From Acanthamoeba castellanii str. Neff (lineage: Eukaryota > Discosea > Longamoebia > Acanthamoebidae): a stretch of 18,080 nt of DNA. The notes beneath the pieces were generated by a model that saw nothing but the letters and a program-made list of their open reading frames with translations, ran no database searches and was not told the origin of the DNA. The stretch covers positions 10,051 through 28,130 of the forward strand of contig NW_004457326.1 of the NCBI RefSeq assembly GCF_000313135.1, written 5' to 3'. Made by a program: the position numbers and the translations under genes. Positions 7,975 to 18,080 of the stretch are shown here, piece after piece (the stretch's first letter is position 1; each line of letters begins with the position of its first letter).

Positions 7975-9893
7975 ATGGCGGATCAAGCGGCGGCATTCGG
8001 ATGGGGCGTTTTGAGTGCCGTCTCCTTCCCCTTGGGCTGCGCCATTGGCCTCGTGCGTCTCCCTTCAATCTCCCAAATCTCTTTTTTCCGATTAATAACA
8101 TCTCCTTCCCACCTACGCCCCCCGAATACCCCATTTTCGCTTGATAAGGATTATTTTTATATATTATTATTTTGTTAGTCATTTCAAGTTCAGTGTTTTG
8201 TTTTTGTTTTTGTTTTTTTATTTTAATAACTATAGTTCCGGCTACGGAAGCACTTCCGTTTATTGGCGGAGAGAAACGTTTTGATCACTGACGCCGTGCC
8301 ATGTTCCAGTTCTGGCCTACGATGCCGATCAAGTTGCGCGCGGTGGCTATGGGATTCGGTGGTGGCGCCTTGCTGTTCGCGCTCACCCTCTCGCTCTTCG
8401 GCGAGGTGCTCTTCCACATTGACAAGTATGGTCACGGTCCCATGCTCGTCATGCTCTTCTGCGCCCTTGCCGGTACCCCTTCCATTCTTCTTGTATAGTT
8501 CATTCTTGTTCTCATCCCAGTCATCGTTTCGTGTAAGGTGGAATGATCTTCTTGGCGCTTGACTTCTTGATCGAGGAGCGAGGCGGATGGGTGCGCCGGC
8601 TGTCGAAGAACAGAAAGCGTCTTCTGGAGTGGAGGAAGAAGCGCCTCCGCCCTATGTTAGACAAGCTCCGACGGAAGAATGGCGGCTACGCCCACTTCTC
8701 GACGGTTGAGTCCTATCAGCTCGAGATAGAGCAGGAGGTACACGCATTCACATTCCCGCCCCATTCACATGCCGCGCTCACTGTTGACGCCTTGTTGCCC
8801 ACTACAGTTGGAAGAGGAGATTTCGAGGCTCGATGAAAAGGAGCTCCACCTCCAGACGACCTGGAACCCGGCCACCGAGGAGAGCAAAGCCGACTTTGAC
8901 ACTCTAGCTGCGCCGCTCGTCGAGGAAGGAGGTGCATCGTGACTTCCTCGCTCGCGCCTTCACTTGTTTGCTCTCCTTTCTCTGCTTGCTGACACGTCTA
9001 TGACAGAAGTGGACGCTGCCATTGCCAGTTCGGGGCCGCCACCTGATTCGCTGGAGCCTGTGGGAAGTGGCGTCGGACTGGCCATTTGGCTGGGCATGCT
9101 CATTGACGGTATCCCCGAAGCGCTTGTTATTGGTATTCAACCACCACCTCCCAGATTGAATGCACACCATCAACCCCACACTGACACCCTGCTGCGTGAT
9201 ATATATCAAGGCATTACCACTGTGTCCGCTGATGGTGTGAGCTACGCGCTGGTGATTGCCTTCTTCCTGGCCAACCTTCCCGAGGTACGTCCAATCGCGA
9301 TTGTCGGGCCTGATGAACATTATGTGTACTGATTGATCATCGTTCCAGGCTCTCTCTTCATCTATCATTATGTTGGAGAACGGCATGTCCAAGCTGGTCA
9401 TCAGCTGCATGTGGCTCTTCCTTGTGGGTATGTCTCAACCCAGTGACGTGAAGGTGCACCGTTGGCAGTTTGTTAGAGCTGAAGCATGTTCCCTTCCACA
9501 ATGGCCCAGCAATGACCGGAGTCGGCGCAATCATTGGGTCGTTCATGAAGGAGCCCGAGGATGCGGGACCGAACGACGCCTTCTACTACGGGACCAGTGC
9601 CATTGAAGGCCTTGCCGCAGGCGCCATGCTTGTGGTGATCTCCAATGCCATGTACGTACTCTGCATCATCACATCACAACCCACGAGGATTGACCCTTTA
9701 CCGTGCGCCACAGGTTACCGGAAGCATTCCGACAAGGAGGAAGCCTCTCCGGTCTCTCTGTACTCTGTGGGTACCAACTCCATTCTTTTTTTCCTCACTC
9801 GGGCGATCAGCTCACGATGCGTTATCTTCCCTCACCGCCACAACACCAAGGTTTTTGGCTGCTCTCTTCCTGGAGCTCTCCGACAAGTGGTGA
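7975..9893 (+). CDS. Atypical ZIP-like membrane transporter, 10 exons
   Basis: Exons: 7975-8052, 8310-8472, 8538-8737, 8808-8931, 9007-9132, 9211-9284, 9349-9427, 9477-9651, 9714-9770, 9851-9893; all GT-AG and in phase, 372 residues. Several membrane segments are visible: VLSAVSFPLGCAIGL, a glycine-rich helix (AVAMGFGGGALLFALTLSLF), VMLFCALAGGMIFLALDFL, then after a long loop LAIWLGMLIDGIPEALVIGI, YALVIAFFLANLPEAL, GAMLVVISNAMLPEAF and FLAALFLEL. The loop (about 88-205) is first strongly basic, then acidic. The repeated (I/L)PEA motifs at about 224, 253 and 341 match a prokaryotic-type subgroup of the ZIP metal-transporter family. The TM4/TM5 histidines typical of zinc-transporting ZIPs are missing, so metal transport is uncertain. 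The exon 7/8 junction (acceptor before 9477) is the weakest. Confidence 0.7.
8244..8259. repeat. Short palindrome in intron 1 of the ZIP-like gene
   Basis: ACGGAAG and CTTCCGT form a perfect 7-base inverted repeat separated by two bases, inside the longest intron of the gene (8053-8309), just downstream of a T/GTTTT-rich tract (about 8190-8225). It could be a dimeric protein-binding site or chance. Confidence 0.6.
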
Positions 9894-10112
9894 ACACTGC
9901 AGCAATCGTATCCACGTGACTTGTGTTGGGTGTTGGGGTGCTTCTTGCTGTCTCAATCGAAGGGTTTGTTGAAGCAGTGGTACGCGACAGAAGCGATGGC
10001 GCGGGATCGAGTCCGCGTACTGTCAACCCACGTCACGCCGAGGTGGCTCATCTTTTCTCGGCTGGTTTCTTTTCAACATCATTCCCCTCTGCATCATCTT
10101 TTCAAGCACAAG

Positions 10113-11642
10113 ATGGCGGACAACTGGTGCACGATCGAGTCTGATCCTGGTACTCTTGGAGGGGTGCGATTTGCAGATGCTCAGTGAATTAATGATGGCG
10201 TGGCAACAGGTGTGTTTACCGAGCTCATTGAAGAGATTGGTGTCAAGGACTGCCAAGTGGAGGAACTCTACGTCTTAGATCAAGAAAATCTGCAGCGCCT
10301 CAAGTACGTATCCACAAATTATGCGCATCATCAAGCGAATCTTGCTGCAGATGGAATGGTAGTGCTCATTTTGCGGCATTTGTTCTTGCAGGCCCGTGCA
10401 TGGCTTGATCTTCCTCTTCAAGTGGCGTGCCGACGAATCGGACAACAGGGCTACCGAGAGCCCGTTCGATACCGACGTCTTCTTTGCCAACCAAGTGATC
10501 AACAACGCCTGCGCTACCCAGGCTATCCTCTCCATTCTCCTCAACGCCAGCAAGGTGGATCTTGGTGAAGAGCTTGCCCAGTTCAAGGAGTTCTCGCAAG
10601 AGTTCCCTCCCGAGGTGCCTCACCTCACCCTCTTGCCCTGCCACATGTTGAAGGCGCTCATTCCATGCTCGTGTTGTGGGGCGCCAGATGCGAGGCCTGG
10701 CCATCAGCAACAGCGACCTCATCCGCAGGGTTCACAACAGCTTCTCCAGGCCCGAGCCTTTTATCTACTCTGGTGGTAAGCAGGACGAGTCGTCGGAGGA
10801 CGTCTACCACTTCATCAGCTACCTTCCCTATAAGGGTCGCCTCTACGAATTGGATGGTCTTAAGAAGGGTCCCATTAACCTCGGTACTGTGTCCTCTGTC
10901 GCGCTTTCCTCTCGCCCTCTCGCTAACGCTCGTTTTGCAATGGTTGAACTCCTTAGGACCGTGCACGGAAGAGGACTGGCTGGAGAAGGTTTGCCCTGAG
11001 ATTCAGAAGCGCATTGAGAAGTAAGTGTACCATAAGCTGAGCCGCTCTTGCACTGTTCTGTGTAATGCTGTCTCTTACCGTTGGTTCTCTTCTCGGTGTT
11101 GCGAAATAGGTACGCTCGGTCCGAGATCCGATTCAACCTAATGGCCATCATCAAGAATCGCGTCACCGTGTACAAGGAACAGGTCCAGGACTTCGAGAAT
11201 CAGAAGGCCGATGTCAACACCAGACTCATGGACCTGCAGGATGGTCCTGAGGCTGACAACCTGAGGCAGCAGCTTGCTTTGCTGAGTACGTGAGCGATGC
11301 GCTTGAACTTGCAGTGCCGCCCGCTAAACGTTGGTGCCGTTCTCTCCCACAGATGACCAAATCAGCACCTGCCAGGAGGCTATCAAGCTCGAAGAGGACA
11401 AGAGGAAGAACTGGCGATTGGAGAACATCAGAAGGAAACACAACTACATCCCCTTCATCATGAACATGCTCAAGATTCTCGCAGAGAAGGGTCAGCTTGT
11501 GTACGTCTTCCCGAGCCGCTTTCTCGCAAACAAGCTCTGGCTAGGGCTGACTCGCGTACGCGGCCAAACTTGCAGTGACCTGGTGGAGCGGGCCAAGTCG
11601 AGGGAGGCTGAAGAGAAAGAGCGGAGGAAGGACAAGCAGTAA
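10113..11642 (+). CDS. Ubiquitin carboxyl-terminal hydrolase UCHL5/UCH37, 8 exons
   Basis: Exons: 10113-10149, 10210-10303, 10392-10614, 10688-10883, 10957-11020, 11110-11285, 11353-11500, 11576-11642; in-phase GT-AG junctions give 334 residues, against 329 in the human enzyme. The UCH (peptidase C12) domain shows [15 protein letters not shown] at the N-terminus, the oxyanion Gln78 and catalytic Cys84 in [12 protein letters not shown], His159 in VYHFISY and Asp174 in [11 protein letters not shown], so it should be active. The C-terminal helical domain ([33 protein letters not shown]) and a KEKE-like tail (about 318-334) match the part that docks on the proteasome receptor Rpn13 or on an INO80 subunit in known members. 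It removes ubiquitin from chain ends at the 19S proteasome. The 220-base upstream spacer has a CACGTG E-box at 9913-9918. Confidence 0.95.
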
Positions 11643-11821
11643 ACGACCAAATCTGTGTTGACGACCAGAGACAATACAGAAGATGGTGTAGGCACGTACA
11701 GCCACCATCGCCCACGTGCCAAACCGCACCAAGCCTCGCCACATTGCTTGCATTCTACCTTGGTCGGGGCAACCGCAAAACAAAAGGGATACAAAAACAA
11801 ATACGGCGCACGGACGTAAGG

Positions 11822-14800
11822 ATGGCCGCGGCCCCACCATCTTTCGTTCCTTCGGGTTCGGGCACGTCGGCCCTCTTGTCCCCTCGACCCTCTCCGCGCC
11901 TCTCATATGAGCAGGAACTATGGGTACCCGCCGTTCCTTCTTCGCTTCGTTCTCCCCCCCCCCGGTCAGACCCCGAATCAAAAGCCAGAGCAATTTATTG
12001 GCAATTTAATTAAATAATTAAATAATTAAATAATTAAATTCAATAATTTAAACTGTTAGAAAAATAGAATATTAGTTGATCTTTAATCGTTTCAAACAGG
12101 GCGGGCTGGAGCTGGCGGAGAAGAGAGTGGAGGAAGGCCGTAAGACGTATCGCGAGGTGCAGTCCTTCATCGAGGAAATGATAGACCTGGAGCTGTCCTA
12201 CGTGAAGGGCTTCAAGAAACTCTCCGCTCGCCAGTCCCAATGTACCGAAGGAGGGTACGTCGTCACCCGGATCCGCCCGCACTTGGGAAACGTGAGGCTT
12301 GTGTGGTGGTGGGCCTCCACTGTCATGTAGTCGCTGACATCGCATTTGTGGTCACAACCGCTCTTGTCTACTCCGCCCTAGTACTCTGGGATCGGCGTGG
12401 CAGGCCTTTCGAAGTACTCTTCTTTCCCAGCTCGGCTCATCCTTGATTCCTTCCTGGAAGTGTGTTACTGAACCGACTCACTCCTCCAATCTATGTAACT
12501 ACCACAGAGTATCTTCACATCAACGCCGACATGCACGCTTTGCTCATGGAGCACTGGTACCCATATATACGACCCCGCTGTGTTGCAATGGGCTTCTGCA
12601 TTAACTCGTCTCCTCTCTCTCTCTCTCTCTCATATCTGCAGGAGGAAGGCGTCCTTCGCGCTGCAGGACCACTGCGCGCAGCAAACAAAGGCGACAATCA
12701 ACGTACATTAGCCTCTCTTTCCCGGGCAGCGTGTTTGGGAGAGGGTCCTTCCCCGCGTCCGGTTGATGATGATGGTCGTCGTGATCGCAGTATTTCGCCG
12801 AAGCCACCAAGCTCAACAAGGAGCGAGAAAAGGGGTTGGCCGAAGTCATGCGGGTACGTTCGCTTCTGTTCTCCACTTTTCCCCAGTTGCTCACTGGCCC
12901 GTGGACCACTCGGTCTCCAGCTCAAGGCCAGGTACTACAAGGTCGCTCGCGAGGTACCACTTTCGTGACCACTTCTCTCTTTTTTGCCTCTCTCTCGGGG
13001 TTACTCATGCAACCGTCGATTGTGTTTCGTTTTGTCTCAGGCCGAGTTGGCAAAGCAGCAGTACGAGGGCGCTCAAAATGACTCCTCGATCGCCACCACC
13101 AAGCTCGTCAAGGTATTACTTCGAACCCGGTCGTCACCGTCATCTCATTACCAACTTCATACATTGATCTGATCGAGCGATGTGCAACACCCAATTCATC
13201 TTTCTCAGTTGAACGCTATCCTGCAAACACTCCTCAAGGAATGTGAGACGTCGGAGAAACTCTACGGCAAGTAAGTGGTGTTCCCCTTCTACTTCTCCTG
13301 GGTCAGGGCGTGTGCTGGAAAACTATTACTCTGACTCTGCGTTCTTCAGAGCGGTAGAGGATTTCAACGCGGCGCAGGAGCAGCATGTGCAAGAGACAAA
13401 GAAGATTTTGCACGTACAGAGCACCACGCGTCCCCCCCCTCGCGCAATCCTCTTTAGGTTTCCTCTTGCTCACGTGTGGAACCGTGTGCACGGTTATGAC
13501 AACAGGCGCTGGAGGCCATGGAGGAAAGTCGCATCGTCACCATGAAGTCCATCTTCGAGGTTTGTCTCCTTCGCCTTCGTTCTTTTGGTACTCACCTGTT
13601 CAAAACCTGAAGCGCGCGTGTATGTGTTGTGTGTGTGTGTGTGTGTGGAACGAGCAGGAGGGGTGCATGACGTGGGGCGGGAGCTTCACTCATCAGCCTG
13701 AGGCCCTCGGAGCCGTCCAGAAGATCATCAAAAACATCGACAGCCAGAAGGACATCCAGAACTGGATCCTCAGCAACAGGTGCGCACTAAATTAAATATA
13801 TTTCTTATTATAAATGTTAGTTATAACTAACGTTTGGCTTGCGCGACGCTAGGACTGGGCAGAGCTTGCCTGCGCCGTTGGCCGTGGAGCCCTGGCAGCC
13901 CGCATCCAAGTTCCGGAGGGACAGGTACTGTTATCTCATCCGCGTTTGGTGAAGGTGACCTTCCTTACTTCTAACCAACATATGTTGCTTGTGGTGATGG
14001 TGAAGATCTTCTTCGGGCAACTCGGTGCGTTTCAAGTTCAAGCCCGAGGGTGTGGGCACCGTCATCGTGAGCACCACCTCTGGCGTCGTCCCCACAGCGA
14101 GTACGCTTTCTGATAGCCAGCCAACCATGGCAACAAAAATTATTAAAAATAATCAACAATAATGTGTTCTGATAAATGATCGATACTCCTTTCCAGACTC
14201 GCCGCCCATCAAGCGGACAAGGGAAGAAGCGAAAAAGGAGGAGGCCGAAAAAGAGAAGACTGCGGAGCGTGACGAGCCGACGGAAAAGCGATTCCCTCGC
14301 GTACAGGTCCTATACCCATACGAAGCTGAAGAGGAAGGCGAGCTCAGCATCAACGCCGGCGACATCATCACCGTGCTCGAGAGTACGCTCAAGGCTTCGC
14401 TTTTTCTTCTTACCTCCGCACTCATCTTCTCTTTTTCTTTCTCTCTTTTGTGTCGTGCGATGTGATTTATGCAACTAGTCGAGGAAGAGGGCTGGTGGAA
14501 GGGCGAGATCGACGGCCGGGTGGGCAGTTTCCCCTCCAACTACGTCCGGCCACTCTCCACGACCTCGACTTCGGCCTCTCCCTCGACCTCTAGCGACAGC
14601 TTCAGCGCCATCGTCAGCAACGACGACAGCGACTTTAGCAGCGACAGCAAAGGGAAGACACCCCAGCAAGCCAGAGGCGCGCCGCCATCAGGCCGCTCGC
14701 TGGCCGACTTCCGCTCGAGCGTCGACGACCTCGCATCGCCGCCGCTCTCGCCCTCGTCGTCCTACACGGCGCTGTCCACCTCGTCGCCCTCGCTCCTCAC

Positions 14801-15588
14801 CTTCCTCGAACAGCAGAAGCAGCAGCCGTCGTCGGCCCTGCCGAGCCCCGGCTCGTCGCCCGGTGTGCGTGGGAGCGAATGCAAGCGCGGCGGGAAGCTG
14901 GTCCGCACCGGCGGGCAGCGAAGGATTGTCAAGGACGATGACATGGAAGACGACGATGTCGACACCACTGCGAACAGCGGCGGTGGTGGCGGTGATGGCG
15001 GTGGTAATGGCGCGCTGGAGCGGCCGACGCTCGGCACGTTGCCGATCCCCATACCCGTACCGGACCCAGCCTCGGTGATCGTGAGGGATCAACCCCAGGC
15101 CACGCTCTCGCTGTCTCCCCAAGCCACGCCGCCGACGGCTGTCGCCACCGTGGACGAACCTGGATTCGAATGCGTGGTACGCTGACGTCACTACACCTGG
15201 CCCTTGCGAGCCGAGTTTGATTAACGCGTCATCTCCAACGCGCAGGTCCTGTTCGACTTCGAAGCCGAGAATGAGGACGAACTCACCATCCGAGGTACGT
15301 ACACCCACCGAACCGCTTTCCTTGTTGGTTCGTGTCTGCTCGTTCGCTAGCTGATGCCCTCATGTATGGTATCGATCCACCATAGTCGGCGAGATGCTGC
15401 GGGTGACAGAGGAAGTAGAGCAATGGTGCGCATCATTCCCTCTTGCCGACATGCACGACAACGTGGGTCGCTCATCTCCTCCTCCTCCTCTTTCTTCTTT
15501 CTATCGCTCCAGGTATGTGGGTGTGTACCCCGACGGACGTACCGGCATGTTCCCCTCAAACTACGTCCAGCGCACGGACGGCCTCTAG
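11822..15588 (+). CDS. F-BAR protein with two C-terminal SH3 domains (Bzz1/FCHSD/syndapin-like), about 19 exons
   Basis: Exons: 11822-11923, 12076-12254 (or from 12100), 12382-12413, 12508-12556, 12642-12702, 12791-12853, 12921-12953, 13041-13112, 13209-13270, 13350-13413, 13506-13559, 13658-13779, 13853-13924, 14006-14100, 14197-14382, 14479-15176, 15246-15294, 15386-15425, 15513-15588; about 702 residues. An F-BAR domain (about 28-300) starts with SYEQELW, continues GGLELAEKRVEEGRKTYREV and AWQAFRKYLHINADMHALL, and ends near NIDSQKDIQNWI. A charged linker precedes SH3-1 (about 388-442, VQVLYPYEAEEEGELS to GSFPSNYVRPL); a 200-residue Ser/Pro/acidic linker precedes SH3-2 (about 645-699, VVLFDFEAENEDELTIR to GMFPSNYVQ). 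Such proteins bend membrane and recruit WASP, dynamin or myosin I during endocytosis. Start and exon 2 acceptor are the least certain. Confidence 0.9.
12008..12039. repeat. Four tandem AATTAAAT units in F-BAR intron 1
   Basis: A perfect 8-base unit is repeated four times within the AT-rich 3' half of the first intron (11924-12075). A run of ten C (11954-11963) lies in the 5' half, so the intron switches sharply in composition. Confidence 0.9.
12610..12631. repeat. (CT)n microsatellite serving as polypyrimidine tract
   Basis: The CT run lies immediately upstream of the acceptor CAG at 12639-12641 of F-BAR intron 4, so it doubles as the polypyrimidine tract. Confidence 0.8.
13624..13647. repeat. 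(GT)n microsatellite in F-BAR intron 11
   Basis: A GT run sits just before the acceptor of exon 12 (13655-13657). It replaces the usual polypyrimidine tract, so this acceptor is atypical. Confidence 0.85.
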
Positions 15589-15956
15589 AGATCTCTACTC
15601 TTTTCAGTAGTATAATTTATTATTTATTTATGTATTTCCATTGTTCTGCCGAACAGAGGACACCTCCAGATATAAAGGTGAATATGTTTGGGATGCCTTA
15701 AATGTTGTTGTTGTGGTGCTTCACTCGTGGTTGCGCGGTATCTGGTGGGCCAGTAACCGACCGCCGGTGTTTCGCCAATTTTCGATTCTCTTCCGACCGA
15801 AAAGAAAGTAAATCGCAACCAACTACGGCCTCGCCCCAGCGCCTGCCGCGGTCCTGGAGCACACTCACGCGTGCCGCACACAGGCCCTATTACTTTTGGA
15901 AGAGATAGAAAGACTGACCTCGCCGTGGACTACTCTCACTCGTTTGAGGGAAGGGG
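15589..15956. other. Spacer between the F-BAR and hemerythrin-like genes
   Basis: The first 60 bases are AT-rich and are the likely F-BAR 3' untranslated region. A TATAAAG at 15671-15677 is bracketed by the inverted pentamers CACCT (15661-15665) and AGGTG (15676-15680), and a CCAAT lies at 15775-15779. These could be promoter elements for the downstream gene (ATG at 15957), but the TATA-like word is nearly 290 bases from the start codon. No other gene is seen. Confidence 0.45.
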
Positions 15957-16914
15957 ATGAAGGAAACGGCACCTCCGGGTACAGCGACCCACAATCAGCA
16001 ATACGACCAACAATACGACGACCAGAACGACGCGAGCATGAACGGAAGCGCGACAAAGAACGAAAGCGGAGAGGCAAAGAACGAAAGCGGAAACGAAATG
16101 CGAACGGGAGGGACGGAGGCGGAAGGGGGCGGGGGAGGCGGAATGGAGGGGGCGCTGGGTCTGCTCTTCCTGCAGCAAACCACGCCGGGCCACCCGCGGG
16201 GCGATATCACCCAGGCCATCACCTTCCGCATTGCGGAGCTCCTCTCCGCGCAACTCGTAGTCGAAGAGAAGGTGGGGTACCCACCTTCGGTTTCAACGCA
16301 GACTTAATGGTTTTATTTTTTGTTTTTTGTTTTGTTTTGTTTTCTGTTTTACTTCTTTAAATTATTAACCATATTTTTATTCTCGCAGGTGCTGTTTCCA
16401 GTGCTGCTGGCATGTGGGGAGCGAGGCAGAGCATTGGTCGACGCGGCACGCGCCGAGCATCCAGCGATGATGGTACGCCAGTGCTGTTGGAACCGCCTCC
16501 AAAGGCCTACGCGTGAGATCGCGGCGAGCTCACGTGTTGCATGTTCTTGTTGTCGCCATCAGACCGGCCTGGTGGCGCTTCAGGGGACACACTACACTCA
16601 ACCATCCTTTGGGCCCACCATCGAACCACTCATCGCACTCATTGGTACTCGCTCGCTCTCTCTGTCGTGCGTCGTGTGTCGTGTGTCGTGTGCGTGTTCT
16701 GTTCTGTTTCGCTGAGGGTGCGGATTTGTGGGTTACAGCCAAGCGCAGTTATCGGGAGGAGCAGGAGATTCAGCCCTGTCTCCAACAGCGCCTCGCACCG
16801 ACCGACTACGCCGAGCTCACCCGCCTGGTCGACCGCGTGCGCGAACTCAAGTCGAGCGACCACAACATCGAAACCAGCGTACGCGCCCTCGCCGACAAGC
16901 TCAAGGCCACCTGA
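15957..16914 (+). CDS. Hemerythrin-like (HHE) four-helix protein with degenerate metal site, 4 exons
   Basis: Exons: 15957-16271, 16389-16472, 16563-16644, 16739-16914; in-phase GT-AG junctions give 218 residues. Residues 1-64 are low complexity (Gln/Asp, two KNESG units, a run of six Gly). Residues about 65-185 follow the HHE cation-binding pattern: LLFLQQ, then AELLSAQLVVEEKVLFPVL, then LVDAARAEHPAMM, PTIEPLIALI and YREEQEIQPCLQ. In the family these helices carry His and Glu ligands for a di-iron site. Here the first-helix His appears to be Gln73 or Gln74, the second is Gln99 and the last is Arg163, while the paired Glu (103/104, 167/168) and His129 remain. The fold is probably kept but di-iron binding is doubtful. 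The assignment is by eye and moderate. The C-terminal helix (about 180-218) is charged. Confidence 0.6.
16053..16090. repeat. Short direct repeat coding KNESG twice
   Basis: A 16-base unit beginning AAAGAACGAAAGC occurs twice within 40 bases in exon 1 of the hemerythrin-like gene and encodes the duplicated KNESG in the disordered N-terminus. Confidence 0.75.
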
Positions 16915-17071
16915 CACCGCGCAACCCGACGCCAAACAATATCAAATGCTAAATTAATCCCAAAAAACATTAAAAAATTGAAAAATTGAAATATTCGGGG
17001 TGAGATTGGCCAGACACCGCGTCAGCTCCTGGACAACGGTTCACGTGCAAGCCCAAAAGAGGAAGTGTCGC

Positions 17072-17081
17072 CCATTTAAGG
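17072..17081 (+). promoter_or_regulatory. CArG box (SRF-type site) upstream of actin
   Basis: CCATTTAAGG fits CC(A/T)6GG exactly, 258 bases upstream of the actin ATG. In animals this element binds serum response factor and drives actin genes; amoebozoans such as Dictyostelium have SRF-type MADS-box proteins. Confidence 0.55.
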
Positions 17082-17102
17082 TAATTTTTCCATTACGGTA
17101 TC

Positions 17103-17134
17103 TCGCAGTAGCGTCGTCCGACCAGCTACTGCGA
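17103..17134. repeat. 10-bp perfect inverted repeat in the actin promoter
   Basis: TCGCAGTAGC at 17103-17112 is the exact reverse complement of GCTACTGCGA at 17125-17134, with a 12-base spacer. A second inverted repeat, CCAGCT/AGCTGG (17122-17127 and 17134-17139), overlaps it. CTACTGCG occurs again at 17189-17196. Confidence 0.85.
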
Positions 17135-17245
17135 GCTGGGTGGTCATGGACTGGGCGAGTAAGAAACGACCACCTGGCGCCCTGGCGCTACTGCGCTCCC
17201 CCTAAAACAGGCTGCTCCCCGTGGCGGCCCAACAAAACCAGCTGA

Positions 17246-18080
<835 letters not shown>

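Noticed and set aside
12008..12040. Tandem AT-rich 8-mers as a possible CRISPR-like or origin repeat
   Set aside because: The units are contiguous with no spacers, lie inside an intron and look like a simple microsatellite.
12382..12459. Longer version of F-BAR exon 3 ending at a donor at 12460
   Set aside because: It leads to wrong frames or a stop at the next exon; the donor at 12414 joins exactly into the sequence KYLHINADMHALL expected of an F-BAR helix.

Overview
The window looks like nuclear DNA of an amoebozoan, most probably Acanthamoeba (A. castellanii or a close relative). This rests on three things: a GC-rich, very compact eukaryotic layout; many short GT-AG introns whose exons join in phase into conserved eukaryotic proteins; and an actin gene whose protein reads like Acanthamoeba actin. 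No bacterial operons, rRNA, tRNA, CRISPR or recognisable transposons were seen.

Layout. Positions 3-242 (+) hold the 3' end of an unidentified gene with an acidic and then a basic tail. On the minus strand follow a small secreted protein of unknown function (736-1263), an eight-exon lipid-droplet-associated hydrolase (LDAH-like, 1769-3290), a Sel1-repeat protein (3465-5272) and an ENTR1/SDCCAG3-like endosomal trafficking regulator (5615-7475). A divergent spacer (7476-7974) switches the direction. On the plus strand follow an atypical ZIP-like membrane transporter (7975-9893, ten exons), the proteasome-associated deubiquitinase UCHL5/UCH37 (10113-11642, eight exons), an F-BAR protein with two SH3 domains (11822-15588, about 19 exons), a hemerythrin-like (HHE) four-helix protein that has lost most iron ligands (15957-16914, four exons), and an actin gene that runs off the right edge (17339-18080+) and carries a one-base deletion.

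These are individual housekeeping genes, not an operon. A loose theme of membrane and cytoskeleton runs through them: lipid-droplet hydrolase, endosomal sorting factor, membrane-bending F-BAR/SH3 adaptor and actin. I do not claim that they are co-regulated.

Points most worth a second look: the actin frameshift and its promoter (perfect CArG box, 10-bp inverted repeat, repeated 8-mer); the ligand-poor hemerythrin fold; a diverged copy of a transporter exon end lying in the ENTR1/transporter divergent promoter; the multiplied NPFSF and SIFD motifs of the ENTR1 homologue; the hydrophobic N-terminus that intron retention would give the Sel1 protein; and a strong excess of C at intron position +4 (GTAC/GTGC donors). 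Exon maps were made by eye from splice signals, reading-frame phase and remembered family patterns; no search was run.
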